A stretch of 64,000 nt of DNA from Sipunculus nudus (GCA_026874595.1 CM049306.1:62936019-63000018), one strand, 5' to 3'. Shown: positions 38,611 through 51,104, counted from the first letter of the stretch. Program-made: numbers and translations. Notes: generated from the letters alone by a model not told the origin.

Positions 38611-39458
38611 AAGTAAATCTCAATGTTGACATTAGTATGGGAGGTAAATAAGTTTTATTTGTTCTGAATGCATTAAATAAAAGTTTTGAAATAAATATGT
38701 CCAATAAAATATGGAGTAAATTCCCAACATGGATATTTTTAGTGGAATTAAGTTTTTTCATTTTCTAAATACATTAGATAAAACGTTTTGAATGAAGATA
38801 ATTTTATTTTTTCGCTATACATTGAATAAAGCATATTTTTTTTTCACAAGTCTTCTTTCACAGGCTGTTATTTACAGTATACTCCATCACACACTGTTGC
38901 GCACAAACAAGCCCAATTATATATTGAATACAATCACAACATGAACATGAGTAATTTCAACCCCTTCAGTTGCTACACTTCATCATAACCTGAGTGATCA
39001 CATGATAACAAACCTAAGTTGATGAGTAGTTTTACACACTCAGTTTTGACACCTCTTTCCTTAATAAGTCATAGATAGACGTGCTGGACCAAGGCCACGC
39101 AACCCAGACTTAGACGTTTTCACACCCCTCCTCTTTTAATAAACAATAGAGTTACAAGATCAATATGAATTGTCTCACTTTAGTTGTTTTACAAACTTTA
39201 TTCTACTAACTGCTTTTCAAAATAATGTTCAACAATAATTAATTTTAAGCGTGCAGAATAAATATATTCATTTGCAATTATAATATTCTTGTTGTTATTC
39301 TATACAATATCTGATTTAATTTTTAAATTTTTATTAACTGTATTAAGAAATAAAGGTATCAACTTCCAATAACAATTCACCATGTTTGGAATTTATTCAA
39401 AATCTGGTATTGAATATGCATATTTCCTTCAAAAATGCTTTTTAAATGCAATCAGAAT
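38611..39458. other. AT-rich spacer, no gene seen
   Basis: Nothing supported; sequence between two copies of the same MITE. Confidence 0.55.
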
Positions 39459-39725
39459 CAATTTAAAAATTGCCACATCACGTGTCTGTTCGACATGCAT
39501 TACCACACAGAACCCTTTGGTACAATTGCCATTCAAACCAGTACAGATTCCAATGGTGATTTGTACTGGTACAATTGGCAGTTGTACCAGAACAGCTGGC
39601 AATTTTGATTTGTACCAGTACAAATCACAAGTGCGATCTGAACTGGTACAACTGTGAATCGTACCAAAGGATTCTGTGTCGTGATGCATGTCTAACAGAC
39701 ACGTGATGTGGCAATTTTTAAATTG
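39459..39725. mobile_element. 267-bp palindromic (foldback) MITE
   Basis: Arms 39459-39523 and 39661-39725 are near-perfect inverted repeats of 65 bp, beginning CAATTTAAAAATTGCCACAT and ending at GGTAC; I count only a few mismatches. The interior is itself partly palindromic, built from alternating CCAGTACA, TGGTACAA and TTGCCA blocks, so the whole element could fold into one long hairpin. No coding capacity. I could not settle the target duplication. Confidence 0.8.
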
Positions 39726-40486
39726 ATTAACATATTTATATATATATACATAAATCGTGTTATATATATATAATTGTTTCCCCTACAGAGTACAGACATG
39801 TCAGATTAAAAGATGGCGACAAGATCACGGTTAATGATTACGTCACATCACCTGGACTATCTATCTTCTATATAATTAACTAGCTGATAGACCCGGTATA
39901 CCGGGCTTAATCCCGGGGTTGGGGAGATTTATTAACTGAGATGTGAAATGTTGGCTGATTTTTTTATTCTAAAAGTTAACAGAAAATATAGGTTCCAGTG
40001 GGAAACTGTCTCCATAAGATATATATAAACATTTTAGCACGACTGCAGAATAACTGAAGCACAACACTTCTGTGATCAGAAAACGTTTCTATGTACAACT
40101 GCTTGTATCTTAATTTTGCCACTTACTTTTAAATTACATGAATCCTAAACATCATACCGTCCGTCCGTATAAACTCATAACCTAGTGGAGACAGTGTGTG
40201 AGTGATCCTGCAGTCGCTCCAATATTTTAAACATTTAATTTTTGGGGCTGTCCTCATTGTAAGAAATTTATACGCCGGTATGTTTACCTTGAAGACCTGG
40301 TTAGTGATGGTGTTTACATTGCGAACCGGAATGAGACGCGGCGGCATTCAGGCTTTTCGATGATATTTGACTGGATTCTATCGTTGGACGTATAAAGATT
40401 AGGTTGATGTGAGGAACACATGAAAGATTTTTAAATGTACGTTGCAAGGAAACTGTTCATGAAGAGAGAAACAGAAATATGCATAC
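39726..40486. other. spacer with a GC palindrome, no gene seen
   Basis: Contains CCCGGTATACCGGG, a perfect 14-bp palindrome (39892-39905), followed by TTAATCCCGGGG. ACCCGG...CCGGG phrases of this sort recur in invertebrate dispersed repeats. No coding region supported. Confidence 0.5.
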
Positions 40487-40592
40487 CTCGTAAGCAGCAG
40501 AAGCGGACCCAACGGGACTCCATGCAGAGGGTCCGTATCCCATTTTCAACCACCGCAACCTTTCTTTCATCGTAACAGACAAATTTTGAATC
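40487..40592 (-). other. candidate internal exon (weak)
   Basis: On the minus strand a 106-bp segment is bounded by GGGGTTTCAG before it and GTATGC after ACGAG, so both flanks match splice consensus. Two of three frames are open through it; one reads a segment ending GYGPSAWSPVGSASAAYE, the other a Cys-rich one. I do not recognise either. The upstream acceptor tract is G-rich rather than pyrimidine-rich, and no neighbouring exon was found. It may be a chance match or an exon of a gene lying largely outside the window. Confidence 0.2.
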
Positions 40593-41052
40593 CTGAAACC
40601 CCAGCCACAACCCAATCCCACCCCACCCCACCCCAGCCCTGTTCCTGAAATTGGGACCTTGAATTAGGTTTTGTCATTAATCCTCCTGGGTTGAACTCTC
40701 CACTTTATAAAGCGAGAAACATGTGTTTATCTCTTTTACTGACCACGCACGTGGGTCAAATCCCTCATTGGAAGCAAGCGTTATTCATATGAACAATAGT
40801 CCTCAGTGTTAGAGGTTAGGTGACCACGATGCACGCATCCGGTGAGTGCCGAAGGCAGTTCGGCTTTGCTCGGTAAAAAAACGGAAAAAATCACTCAAAA
40901 TTATATGTACATTAAAAATGATTTATTTTCATATCGCCTATGTCACTGCGGGGATAATAACCATTCAAATGATGCATGGCACAATATTGTACACAACGCG
41001 GTTTTAGAGAACATCGCGAACAAACCTGGACCGAATTCCTTTTAAAGGTATT
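40593..41052. other. spacer, no gene seen
   Basis: Short open frames only; begins with a CCCCACCCCACCCC tract (about 40617-40634). Confidence 0.5.
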
Positions 41053-41685
41053 AGGTACGGAGTTGGGTTTTTTTCTAGACCACGGACTAGACCACCTGCT
41101 TCCGTTCTTATTTGACTCTCCAAATTCGGCAGACCTATCGGTGGTGTGCTCTTCTAGGACAAGTTTGTTTTATTTTGCGGGATTATGCCCTATTAAGCTG
41201 AATAGTTAATAATTTTATTATTTCCCCATTAGGTGCCCCTTTTTCATTTGTGCTGCAAGGTCCTCCACGCCAGCGACGCTTTTACAAGAGGCGCCTCGGG
41301 GATTTCCACTGGCCTGTTAAGACCATGGCCAAAGGGCATTTCCGTGCAACACGCGGTCACGCCGGTCCACTATAATCCGCTTTGATCCCCCATATCCATT
41401 GTAACGCCTCTAAAGGAATTGTCGCTCTCAAGAGGAAGTAAAGGTTTTTTATCCAAAGACCACATGACTCCGCCTTCAATGCGAGGGCTTTTCAGTTTGG
41501 TCAACACCGGGCACTGAGTCCAGTGATGTGACCACCGTTTGACAATTTTTTTATGGGTTACAGGTATGTTGATTTTCATACATTCAAAAATATCTTTCCA
41601 TGAAAACAATGGTTTCAAAAGTTCGGCCAAGTCATGTATTTTCTGATTTTTTTTTCAAAAAGAAGCCCCACCGGGTTTTTTTTTT

Positions 41686-41723
41686 GGGGGGGGGGATGGG
41701 GGGGGGGGGGGGGGGGGGGGGGG
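41686..41723. repeat. poly-G tract
   Basis: Ten G, AT, then about 26 G. The length is likely to be unreliable in assembly. Possible quadruplex former. Confidence 0.9.
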
Positions 41724-41910
41724 TCACCGAGCGCCTATAGAATAAGTGCCTACGGGAAATGGTTTATGTCAAGTAAAATGTTCTTAGTGTCTTTCTCTAG
41801 TATTTCCTACGTTGTTTCGTCTGTTAAACGTATGTCTGCTGTGTCTCCATCTGGTGGCGATCCTGTATTGAGAAATTCATGATTTATTAGTACACATAAC
41901 TTGCAAATGT

Positions 41911-41987
41911 GAAGCTCTTGACTGGGTCTCGAACCAGCAACCGTGTGATAACATGTCCTATGCGCTACCAATGCGCCATAAAAGGCG
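41911..41987 (-). repeat. tRNA-like segment, probable SINE head
   Basis: On the minus strand TGGCGCATTGGTAGCGCA (D-arm with GCGC/GCGC stem, A-box-like) is followed after about 30 bases by GGTTCGAGACC (B-box-like). The acceptor pairing is only about 5 of 7 and the anticodon and T stems are poor, so this is not a clean tRNA gene. It lies inside the private insertion of copy B1, which suggests a tRNA-derived SINE rather than a functional tRNA. Confidence 0.45.
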
Positions 41988-42059
41988 AATTGGAAACCAT
42001 TCATGGTTCGAATGGGGATATTTGAATCTACTCTTGAGAATGGGTCGTAGTTGCTAAAA

Positions 42060-42143
42060 TGAGGGTTAATTTTTGTTAAGCGTATGCGTCGTCCGAGTGC
42101 TTCGCGCCCAGACGTCGAAAAAGCTTAAAAAAATTAACCCTCA
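42060..42143. repeat. 84-bp foldback hairpin
   Basis: Left arm TGAGGGTTAATTTTTGTTAAG (42060-42080) and right arm CTTAAAAAAATTAACCCTCA (42124-42143) pair with one bulge and one or two mismatches around a loop of about 43 bp. Could be a tiny foldback element or the end of a longer one. Confidence 0.6.
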
Positions 42144-42760
42144 GCCGTTTGTTAATTGCCTGTCACTAAAGCGGACTCCGTCTCGCGCTTTGCGCGGACT
42201 AGGTGGAGTCACTGGTTTATTTGTAAACCCTAACCCTTGAAATACACCAAGTATACGTTGGATAGCCGTGATCCGTGTGCATACAAATGCCTCTATAGCG
42301 CAACACAACGTATGTGAATGACGTAGGCAGGACATGTGCACATAAGCTAAGTGGTGTAAACAAGCAGAGGGAGGAATAATGACATATAAATTTTTTTAAG
42401 ATCCGTTGCTGTAGGGAGGGTGAAACATGAAAAAAAAATATCACCAGTACATCTTTAAATTGATAACAAACTAGAATCTGTAGTCAGGACGTAAAGACCT
42501 CCATCAGAATCTTCTTTAATACCAGTTATGTGTTCACGTGTATGCGTTTCATGAGTGAACACTGTCATTCTTCAGTAACATGAGTTCACCTTGCAAGTGG
42601 CAGAACAAATGGTACGTAAGGGTGGCTTCCACACGGGGACAAAGGTATGGTCCGTTGTTATTATGGTTTATAAGAAAATATATATTGTGGTGATTCTTAT
42701 TATCTCCAAAATAATATGAACTATTGAAATGTCTTTACCCTAACCCTCTACAACTGTTCA

Positions 42761-44200
42761 GCAAAACATTTTTTGCCTGTCACGCTTTTTCAGGAGGCGA
42801 CCTTTTATCCCCACTGAACCCCATTTCCATTATATCACCTGTTAATGAATTTTACTCTTTCAAAAGAAAGTAAAGATTTTAAATTCAAGCGCGGAACCAA
42901 TGTCCACATGGATCTCTTAATAAGGAGCATTTTTCTGTTGAGTGGACACAAAGAGCTGAGACCCTTTACAGGATCGCCGTTTTATAGGTTTACAGGTATG
43001 TTGATTTAATACATTCAGAAGTATCTTTCTATTTATGGGTTGTTTGAAAAAAAGTATTTTTTTCAAAAGGAAGCCCTGGAGGGATTGCACACACTTCTAA
43101 GTGTCCTCAATCTCTCGGGGACTTTTGAAATCCTTGCCAGAATCTACTTATCAGTCGTTCGTTCATACGTGCACGTTTCATAAACATTGTCATGGTTCAG
43201 AAAAACAGGTTCACCAGGCGCGAGTGGCAGAACAATTGCATATGAAAGGGCTGCTTCTACTCGGGGACAAAGGAATAGCCCCTTATAAATATTCCTTGTG
43301 GAATAGTGATTATGGCACTTAAGAAAAAAATATATTATGGTGATTCCGATTTCCTCCAAAAATGTAATGGATTACGGGTGCAGATTTACTCTACCCCTCT
43401 ACAGATTTCCAGCAAAATCTGCATATTACATTTTGCGTTAATTTGCTGATAGACAATGCAACCAACCAAGGCTGGAGTGGTTTCTTTGCTAAATGCTTTC
43501 ATCGAAATGTATCAACCTGATTTCTTTTTTATCTGGGAGAGTTGTCAATTTTGCATCAGATCTGCTTATTCCATGACAATTTACTTTACTTAAACCAAAA
43601 CTTTAATACTGTTGGTATATATTTTTCTGGGCCAATCTTTTTCACATTGGCAGCTATACGTTTCGCGTACAAGAGACTTCAACGACATATATATGTGAAT
43701 ACAAATAACGCATGTGTCTGTTAACATGCCTTAGACTATACCCTCAACTGATTACACTGAATAAACATCGTGATTTAAGATGTCGGCTGAGCTTCAACTA
43801 ATACGAAGCATCTTTCATATAACTGAATACTTCTTTATACAATAGTTATGTCTACGATATTTTCCAAGCAATGAAGCTGTCGGACCTATGTTGTTTATCG
43901 GGAGAAAAACGTCTTACTAAAAACTCGTGCACCCTGTATATGCCTCACGTCTCTTTCCAAAATTTATTTTTTAGTGTGATTTCTGGAATATAATAATTTT
44001 TCTCTCTATGTTGATATTTTGGGTGAGGGTGTTCCTGGAGAATTCTAGCAGAAGTAACCTTTATATCATATAAGTGAAACATATGACAAAAGTTCCTGCA
44101 AAACGTTAGGATTAAAATATGCTCGTTTAGTTCCTTTCAGCTCATTAAAAAAAAAACATCAGATAGAGCCGTGGATTTTAGACGGGTGCAGTTAGTTAAT
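42761..44200 (+). repeat. dispersed repeat, copy B2
   Basis: A second adjacent copy of the same family: CCTGTCACGCTTTTTCAGGAGG, TACAGGTATGTTGATTTAATAC, CGGGGACAAAGGAATAG, ACCAACCAAGGCTGGAGT, CCTGGAGAATTCTAGCAG and AGAGCCGTGGATTTTAGACG match copy A in order. It lacks the front part and the G tract. No coding region is recognised. Confidence 0.7.
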
Positions 44201-44640
44201 ATTATTATTGGCGGCGGCCACAGTGAACTCCTCCGTCGCCACGCAACTGATATGGACGTACGTTCTTGAACTGTCGGGGATGATCCTAAATTTGTCCTAA
44301 GGGGTGTTATTTCCCCTATTTTACTCATATCCTGTGATACATGTATATTTCACTTCATTGTACAGGGGCTACTACAGCGCCTACTAACGGAAACTACACC
44401 AGAGACCTCTCACGGCGCAGCCTCGCACTCCCAAGACTACGACTCTGCTGTTTATTAGGGATTGTCGAAATCAAAATTTGACCCCACAATGAACCCGGGT
44501 CTTTAAAATACACCAGCGGCGTTGGTATAAATCTAGTGAAGAGGAAAAAGTTGTCCGTTCAAGTGTGTTAGATAAGAAATGTTTCAAGGCAAATTACATA
44601 AATTTGGGGTGTTTTTGTGGTTAGGACTTTACGGAATAAG

Positions 44641-44695
<55 letters not shown>

Positions 44696-45194
44696 TATAT
44701 ATATATATATATTTTTTTTTTAAAGGAATGCCCATGTTAAATGTAAACAGGTGGTGTTTCACTGAAATGTAAAGAAAAATATTTTTAATTTTGACAGTAG
44801 AGACAAGTTTCATTTCGAGTAGAAACGATTTCTGGCGGAAGGGTGCAGCGAGCTCTGTCGTTCACCAGGGGGCTATCGCAGCGCCACATGATAGAAACTA
44901 CGCCGGTCCAATTGGCCCATGTCAAATCGCTCAATTTACCAATCTGAATGTGTCAAATTTAAAGCACCTATGTACTCATTCATTCTACAAAACACCTTTG
45001 TGCTTATTCATATAGATAGATTATATATTTGTTAAATTCTGAAGTAACGTCCACCAAGTGCAAGCCATAATTCCACAACAGGTAAATGTAAACATCTTTT
45101 TCAAGTTGTTATATCACTAGTCATCCTAATGTACCAACCCATTCCGCTGGAATTTTCTTATCACAATTCTTCTGGTTGACTAAGCCAGGTAAAG
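44201..45194. other. spacer, no gene seen
   Basis: Contains the (AT)n tract at 44641-44711 and no supported gene. Confidence 0.5.
44641..44711. repeat. (AT)n microsatellite
   Basis: About 71 bp of AT with one GAT interruption. Tyr-Ile reading frames across it are artefacts. Confidence 0.9.
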
Positions 45195-48100
45195 TATGAG
45201 AGTTTACGAGAGTAACCTATGACTGTTACTGGGTTGAAGTGTATCATATCTTATTTCAGCTCTCATATTTAGGATGAGATGTTAAGATGGTAACCCAGAA
45301 CTGTAACTGGATATCAGAGTATGGGAGGTTTCGATGGTAACCCAGAACTGTTTATTCATTGTAGTGGATGAGAGGTTACGATAGTAACCCACAATTGTGA
45401 CTGGATTAATTGTAGAGGATGAGAGGTTTCGATGGAAACCCAGAACTGTTTATTCATTGTAGTGGATGAGAGATCACGATGGTAACCCACAATTGTGACT
45501 GGATTAATTGTAGAGGATGAGAGATTTTGATGGAAACCCAGAACTGTTTATTCATTGTAGTCGATGAGAGGTTACGATAGTAACCCACAATTGTGACTGG
45601 ATTAATTGTAGAGGATGAGAGGTTTCGATGGAAACCCAGAACTGTTTATTCATTGTAGTGGATGAGAGATCACGATGGTAACCCACAATTGTGACTGGAT
45701 TAATTGTAGAGGATGAGAGGTTTCGATGGAAACCCAGAACTGTTTATTCATTGTAGTGGATGAGAGGTTACGATAGTAACCCACAATTGTGACTGGATTA
45801 ATTGTAGAGGATGAGAGGTTTCGATGGAAACCCAGAACTGTTTATTCATTGTAGTGGATGAGAGATCACGATGGTAACCCACAATTGTGACTGGATTAAT
45901 TGTAGAGGATGAGAGGTTTCGATGGAAACCCAGAACTGTTTATTCATTGTAGTGGATGAGAGGTTACGATAGTAACCCACAATTGTGACTGGATTAATTG
46001 TGGAGGATGAGAGGTTTCGATGGAAACCCAGAACTGTTTATTCATTGTAGTGGATGAGAGGTTACGATAGTAACCCACAATTGTGACTGGATTAATTGTA
46101 GAGGATGAGAGGTTTCGATGGAAACCCAGAACTGTTTATTCATTGTAGTGGATGAGAGATCACGATGGTAACCCACAATTGTGACTGGATTAATTGTAGA
46201 GGATGAGAGGTTTCGATGGAAACCCAGAACTGTTTATTCATTGTAGTGGATGAGAGGTTACGATAGTAACCCACAATTGTGACTGGATTAATTGTGGAGG
46301 ATGAGAGATTTTGATGGAAACCCAGAACTGTTTATTCATTGTAGTGGATGAGAGGTTACGATAGTAACCCACAATTGTGACTGGATTAATTGTGGAGGAT
46401 GAGAGATTTTGATGGAAACCCAGAACTGTTTATTCATTGTAGTGGATGAGAGGTTACGATAGTAACCAAGAATTGTGACTGGATTAATTGTGGAGGATAT
46501 CAGAGGTTTCGATGGTAACCCAGAACTTTTTATTCATTGTAGTGGATGAGAGGTTACGATAGTAACCCACAATTGTGACTGGATTAATTGTGGAGGATGA
46601 GAGGTTTCGATGGTAACCCAGAACTGTTTATTCATTGTAGTGGATGAGAGGTTACGATAGTAACCAAGAATTGTGACTGGATTAATTGTGGAGGATATCA
46701 GAGGTTTCGATGGTAACCCAGAACTGTTTATTCATTGTAGTGGATGAGAGGTTACGATAGTAACCCACAATTGTGACTGGATTAATTGTGGAGGATGAGA
46801 GGTTTCGATGGTAACCCAGAACTTTTTATTCATTGTAGTGGATGAGAGGTTACGATAGTAACCCACAATTGTGACTGGATTAATTGTGGAGGATGAGAGA
46901 TTTTGATGGAAACCCAGAACTGTTTATTCATTGTAGTGGATGAGAGGTTACGATAGTAACCAAGAATTGTGACTGGATTAATTGTGGAGGATATCAGAGG
47001 TTTCGATGGTAACCCAGAACTTTTTATTCATTGTAGTGGATGAGAGGTTACGATAGTAACCCACAATTATGACTGGATTAATTGTAGAGGATGAGAGATT
47101 TTGATGGAAACCCAGAACTGTTTATTCATTGTAGTGGATGAGAGATCACGATGGTAACCCACAATTGTGACTGGATTAATTGTAGAGGATGAGAGGTTTC
47201 GATGGAAACCCAGAACTGTTTATTCATTGTAGTGGATGAGAGGTTACGATAGTAACCCACAATTGTGACTGGATTAATTGTGGAGGATGAGAGATTTTGA
47301 TGGAAACCCAGAACTGTTTATTCATTGTAGTGGATGAGAGGTTACGATAGTAACCCACAATTGTGACTGGATTAATTGTGGAGGATGAGAGATTTTGATG
47401 GAAACCCAGAACTGTTTATTCATTGTAGTGGATGAGAGGTTACGATAGTAACCAAGAATTGTGACTGGATTAATTGTGGAGGATATCAGAGGTTTCGATG
47501 GTAACCCAGAACTTTTTATTCATTGTAGTGGATGAGAGGTTACGATAGTAACCCACAATTGTGACTGGATTAATTGTGGAGGATGAGAGGTTTCGATGGA
47601 AACCCAGAACTGTTTATTCATTGTAGTGGATGAGAGGTTACGATAGTAACCCACAATTGTGACTGGATTAATTGTAGAGGATGAGAGGTTTCGATGGAAA
47701 CCCAGAACTGTTTATTCATTGTAGTGGATGAGAGATCACGATGGTAACCCACAATTGTGACTGGATTAATTGTAGAGGATGAGAGGTTTCGATGGAAACC
47801 CAGAACTGTTTATTCATTGTAGTGGATGAGAGGTTACGATAGTAACCCACAATTGTGACTGGATTAATTGTGGAGGATGAGAGATTTTGATGGAAACCCA
47901 GAACTGTTTATTCATTGTAGTGGATGAGAGGTTACGATAGTAACCCACAATTGTGACTGGATTAATTGTGGAGGATGAGAGATTTTGATGGAAACCCAGA
48001 ACTGTTTATTCATTGTAGTGGATGAGAGGTTACGATAGTAACCAAGAATTGTGACTGGATTAATTGTGGAGGATATCAGAGGTTTTGATGGTAACCCAGA

Positions 48101-48290
48101 ACTTTTTATTCATTGTAGTGGATGAGAGGTTACGATAGTAACCCACAATTGTGACTGGATTAATTGTAGAGGATGAGAGGTTTCGATGGAAACCCAGAAC
48201 TGTTTATTCATTGTAGTGGATGAGAGGTTACGATAGTAACCCACAATTGTGACTGGATTAATTGTAGAATATGAAAGGTTTTGATGGTAG
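45195..48290. repeat. 98-bp dimeric satellite array, about 30 dimers
   Basis: Regular from 45334: a 98-bp period made of two related halves of about 47 and 51 bp. One half carries GGTTTCGATGGAAACCC, the other GGTTACGATAGTAACCC; each is a short inverted repeat (5-6 bp stem, 4-base loop). Diverged leading units lie at 45195-45333. Higher-order structure is visible: units with TAACCAAGAATTG followed by GGATATCAGAGG (2 bp longer) recur at 46463, 46661, 46957, 47449 and 48039, at intervals of whole 98-bp periods plus 2 bp. The array decays at 48270-48290. No coding content. Confidence 0.95.
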
Positions 48291-48463
48291 CGACAGCTTG
48301 TCACCCCAAACGTCGATTTTAGATGAACTGAAGACGATGGGGTGACAGTACAAGCTATTGGGTTCGCATCAATTCTAATATGTGCAGATGTGCACGCCAT
48401 TTCTGACACTACTTTTTCATTTTCATCTACTTCTCGAACTGTCATTATCATGAGTTTAGACAA
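48291..48463 (-). other. candidate exon or decayed coding fragment (weak)
   Basis: The minus strand has an ATG at 48463 and about 55 open, non-repetitive codons (start MSKLMIMTVREVDENEK) with fairly even amino acid use before the frame enters the satellite at 48290. No domain is recognised, no firm splice donor is seen, and the frame then continues through satellite units to a stop near 48110. Could be chance. Confidence 0.2.
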
Positions 48464-48479
48464 AATGTGACGTTATTCT

Positions 48480-51088
48480 GTTGGGGAAAATAATAATTAT
48501 TACATCCATGGTGGACTTGCGTGTATTCGTGCAGCAGATTTTAATACCGAGGCTGGTTTTACTGCAAAAACTCGTCTCCACGTCTGTCAGCGGGAGTACC
48601 ATAACTTCCGGTAGGGGATTCCCAAACGGCTATGTGTAAAACTCGGAAGTCCGAAGTCGGAAGCAAGGATTTTTTAAAAATAAAGCAATGATCGAAGCAT
48701 AATTTAAATGCTACTACATCAATGGAAAGTACCATTTTATTTTTATTGATAGAATAAGGTCTTTTCTATCATTATGTAAAAAATAAAAGTTATCCATCCG
48801 AAGTTATAGACTATTTTTTTGGTCGGAAATGCCCGGTTATGGTCCAAATGTGTAAAACTCCTAAGCCAGTAATGGCTAATGCACTGGTCATCATATAGTC
48901 AGCAAACGTGTCAAGCCTTTAAATTTCTTCAATATTTTTCATAAACTCAATCTGTTTTGTAACATTCATGATGCTGTTTTTTATAATATATATGATATTG
49001 ATATTTTATTTCATTTTGTAAAAGCAAGATTATATTAACTCATCAATATTTTACGCTGTTACCGTATTTTATGTTGGTGGAAAAAAGTTCAGTAAATGTT
49101 TAAAAATAAATTGTTACAGAGCAAATGTTAAAGATATAAAAAAAATCTGTTTTTTTATAGAACCTGATACCAGCAACTATTAAGTTCGGAGAGAAGGAGG
49201 TCCGAAAGCGCACGGTATACTACTGTATCGAGAATTCCGACTATAGTCCGGTTAATTTTGTTTCTGAGGATAATAATATAAGAATCAAATAAAAATAGTG
49301 AGTATACATGGAATATTCAGATGCATGGATTTTTATAAAGATAAAAAATTACTATACAGCAAAAGTGAAATGGGAATAATTAATACTTGTTATTGAAATA
49401 TTTATCTTAGCGGTAAATATCTAACTTGATTTATCAAAACGGTTTGGTTTCATTATTGCATGGTGTCATAAATTTTATGTGGAATTTCAAGGAATGAATC
49501 ATATAGATGGGCAACAGGTACAATAAAAATGCCTATATCCCGTAGCATCTTCAAGACACTAGGTCACCTCTAGACAGACTTTTACTTGTCTTACGTGTCG
49601 ATAAAGATTCTATATGGTTATTTATCAAAGATTTTACATTCAACGATCTTCTCTGTAAACAAAATTGTAATTTCTTATCGAGATCCTTGTAATCGTACAG
49701 TAATCCGAAGTTGAAGGGAGCACATTCTGTTTAGATGCCCTTATCATGCACATATTATAACGTTTGAGAGTAAAATCAGTTGCAAATATACTTTAGAATA
49801 TTATTAAATATCCATTTATTTGAAGTTGAAATGTGATGTTGAAACATCAGGAGTGAAATTTTTATATATAAATTTCAAGATTGAAAAGGTTTGAAAGAAA
49901 GAGTTAAAAACTTGAAGAATTAATTTTAGTTTTAAAAAAATATTCGCTTAAATATACAAATCGATCAGATTTTATAATCACATATGTATTAGTATTTTAT
50001 ATATTATCTGGACTGTTGTATCCCTTTTCTAAGATATATTTTAACATTTTTTTTAAATATCGTAGAACTCTAACATATTGAAAGACATTTCGTTTTGTAA
50101 ATGATACATATATATGTTTGTTCCTGTGATGACCTATATATATTGAATTTTCATATTTTTTCAACGTATGGAAAATATAATAGTTTTTATTTTGAATGAC
50201 ATCGTAATTTATAACTGTATTTTTAATGCCGTATTAGGGTTTATTATACCATATTTATTATTCAGTTGTGCATCCATAGAGTGCGCAAGGCCGGTCAGAC
50301 GTAACATCTCTCATTTTATCGAGTTCTTTTCCCATTTATTCGTAATCAATTTTCATTTCTTTTTCAGATTACTTTTTTTATTCCCTAGCAATTTCATTAT
50401 TATATTTATTACTTTCAATTTATAAGTTGGTGATTTACTCCACTGAGAGAGCATCCAATTATATACTAGTATATTGAGAGAGGAAGTCTTTTCGTTATCA
50501 CACTTTTCTCGGTCATAACACCGAGGAATCCCCACCCCATACCCCCCATCGCATTACCGTGTGAGTCATGCACGGTCTCCCCACAGAGCTCAGCTCATCC
50601 CTCCTCGGCTAATACTCAGACTCACGCACTGTGCTCTGCTGTCCGAGCCTGTGCTCTCACAGATCACAAAAGTCGGTAAAATGCAAAGATTGTCATAAGA
50701 CTTAAACATATCAATTATTGTACAATGAGTAATACATTTAAATAGTAACATTTTGCAAGTTATAAATGTATAGACGCGCATTCCATCATTGACATTAACA
50801 TGTTACGAACTTTTGAATATTTGGACTTTCCAGTTTATACCGTAATTTTTATAGAAATATAAATATTAAAGCCCAAAAACCTATAGTTTGGATATATTGT
50901 TTAAAAAAATGTAGGAGAATAGTTGCGGAACAGAAAATCCTCATAATTTTTTGTTTAAGGTGCCTCAAAATGTCCTCTTTACATTGCATATTTTAAAAAT
51001 TAATCTCTTCCCATACCCTCGCCATGTAAATATAAATATCTTTAAAAAAACATGGCTCTAGATGGGGTGAAATATATTACGTGAAAAT
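48480..51088. other. AT-rich spacer, no gene seen
   Basis: Long AT-rich region with no supported coding sequence. A 12-base motif GAAGTCGGAAGC (48653-48664) is matched in inverted orientation at 51562-51573. Confidence 0.5.
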
Positions 51089-51104
51089 ACACACACACAC
51101 ACAC

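Larger units (their letters stand above)
41053..42760 (+). repeat. dispersed repeat, copy B1
   Basis: Homologous to copy A from GAGTTGGGTTTTTT through TTTTATTTTGCGGGATTATG, AGACCACATGACTCCGC and the ATACATTCAAAAATATCTTTCC block to CCTCCATCAGAATCTTC and AACACTGTCATTCTTCAGTAA. It carries a long G tract and a private insertion of about 680 bp (about 41724-42400) that holds a tRNA-like segment and a hairpin. No coding capacity recognised. Confidence 0.7.

Noticed and set aside
41911..41987. Functional tRNA gene on the minus strand
   Set aside because: A- and B-box-like motifs and the D stem are good, but acceptor, anticodon and T stems pair poorly; it lies inside a repeat insertion, so a SINE head is more likely.
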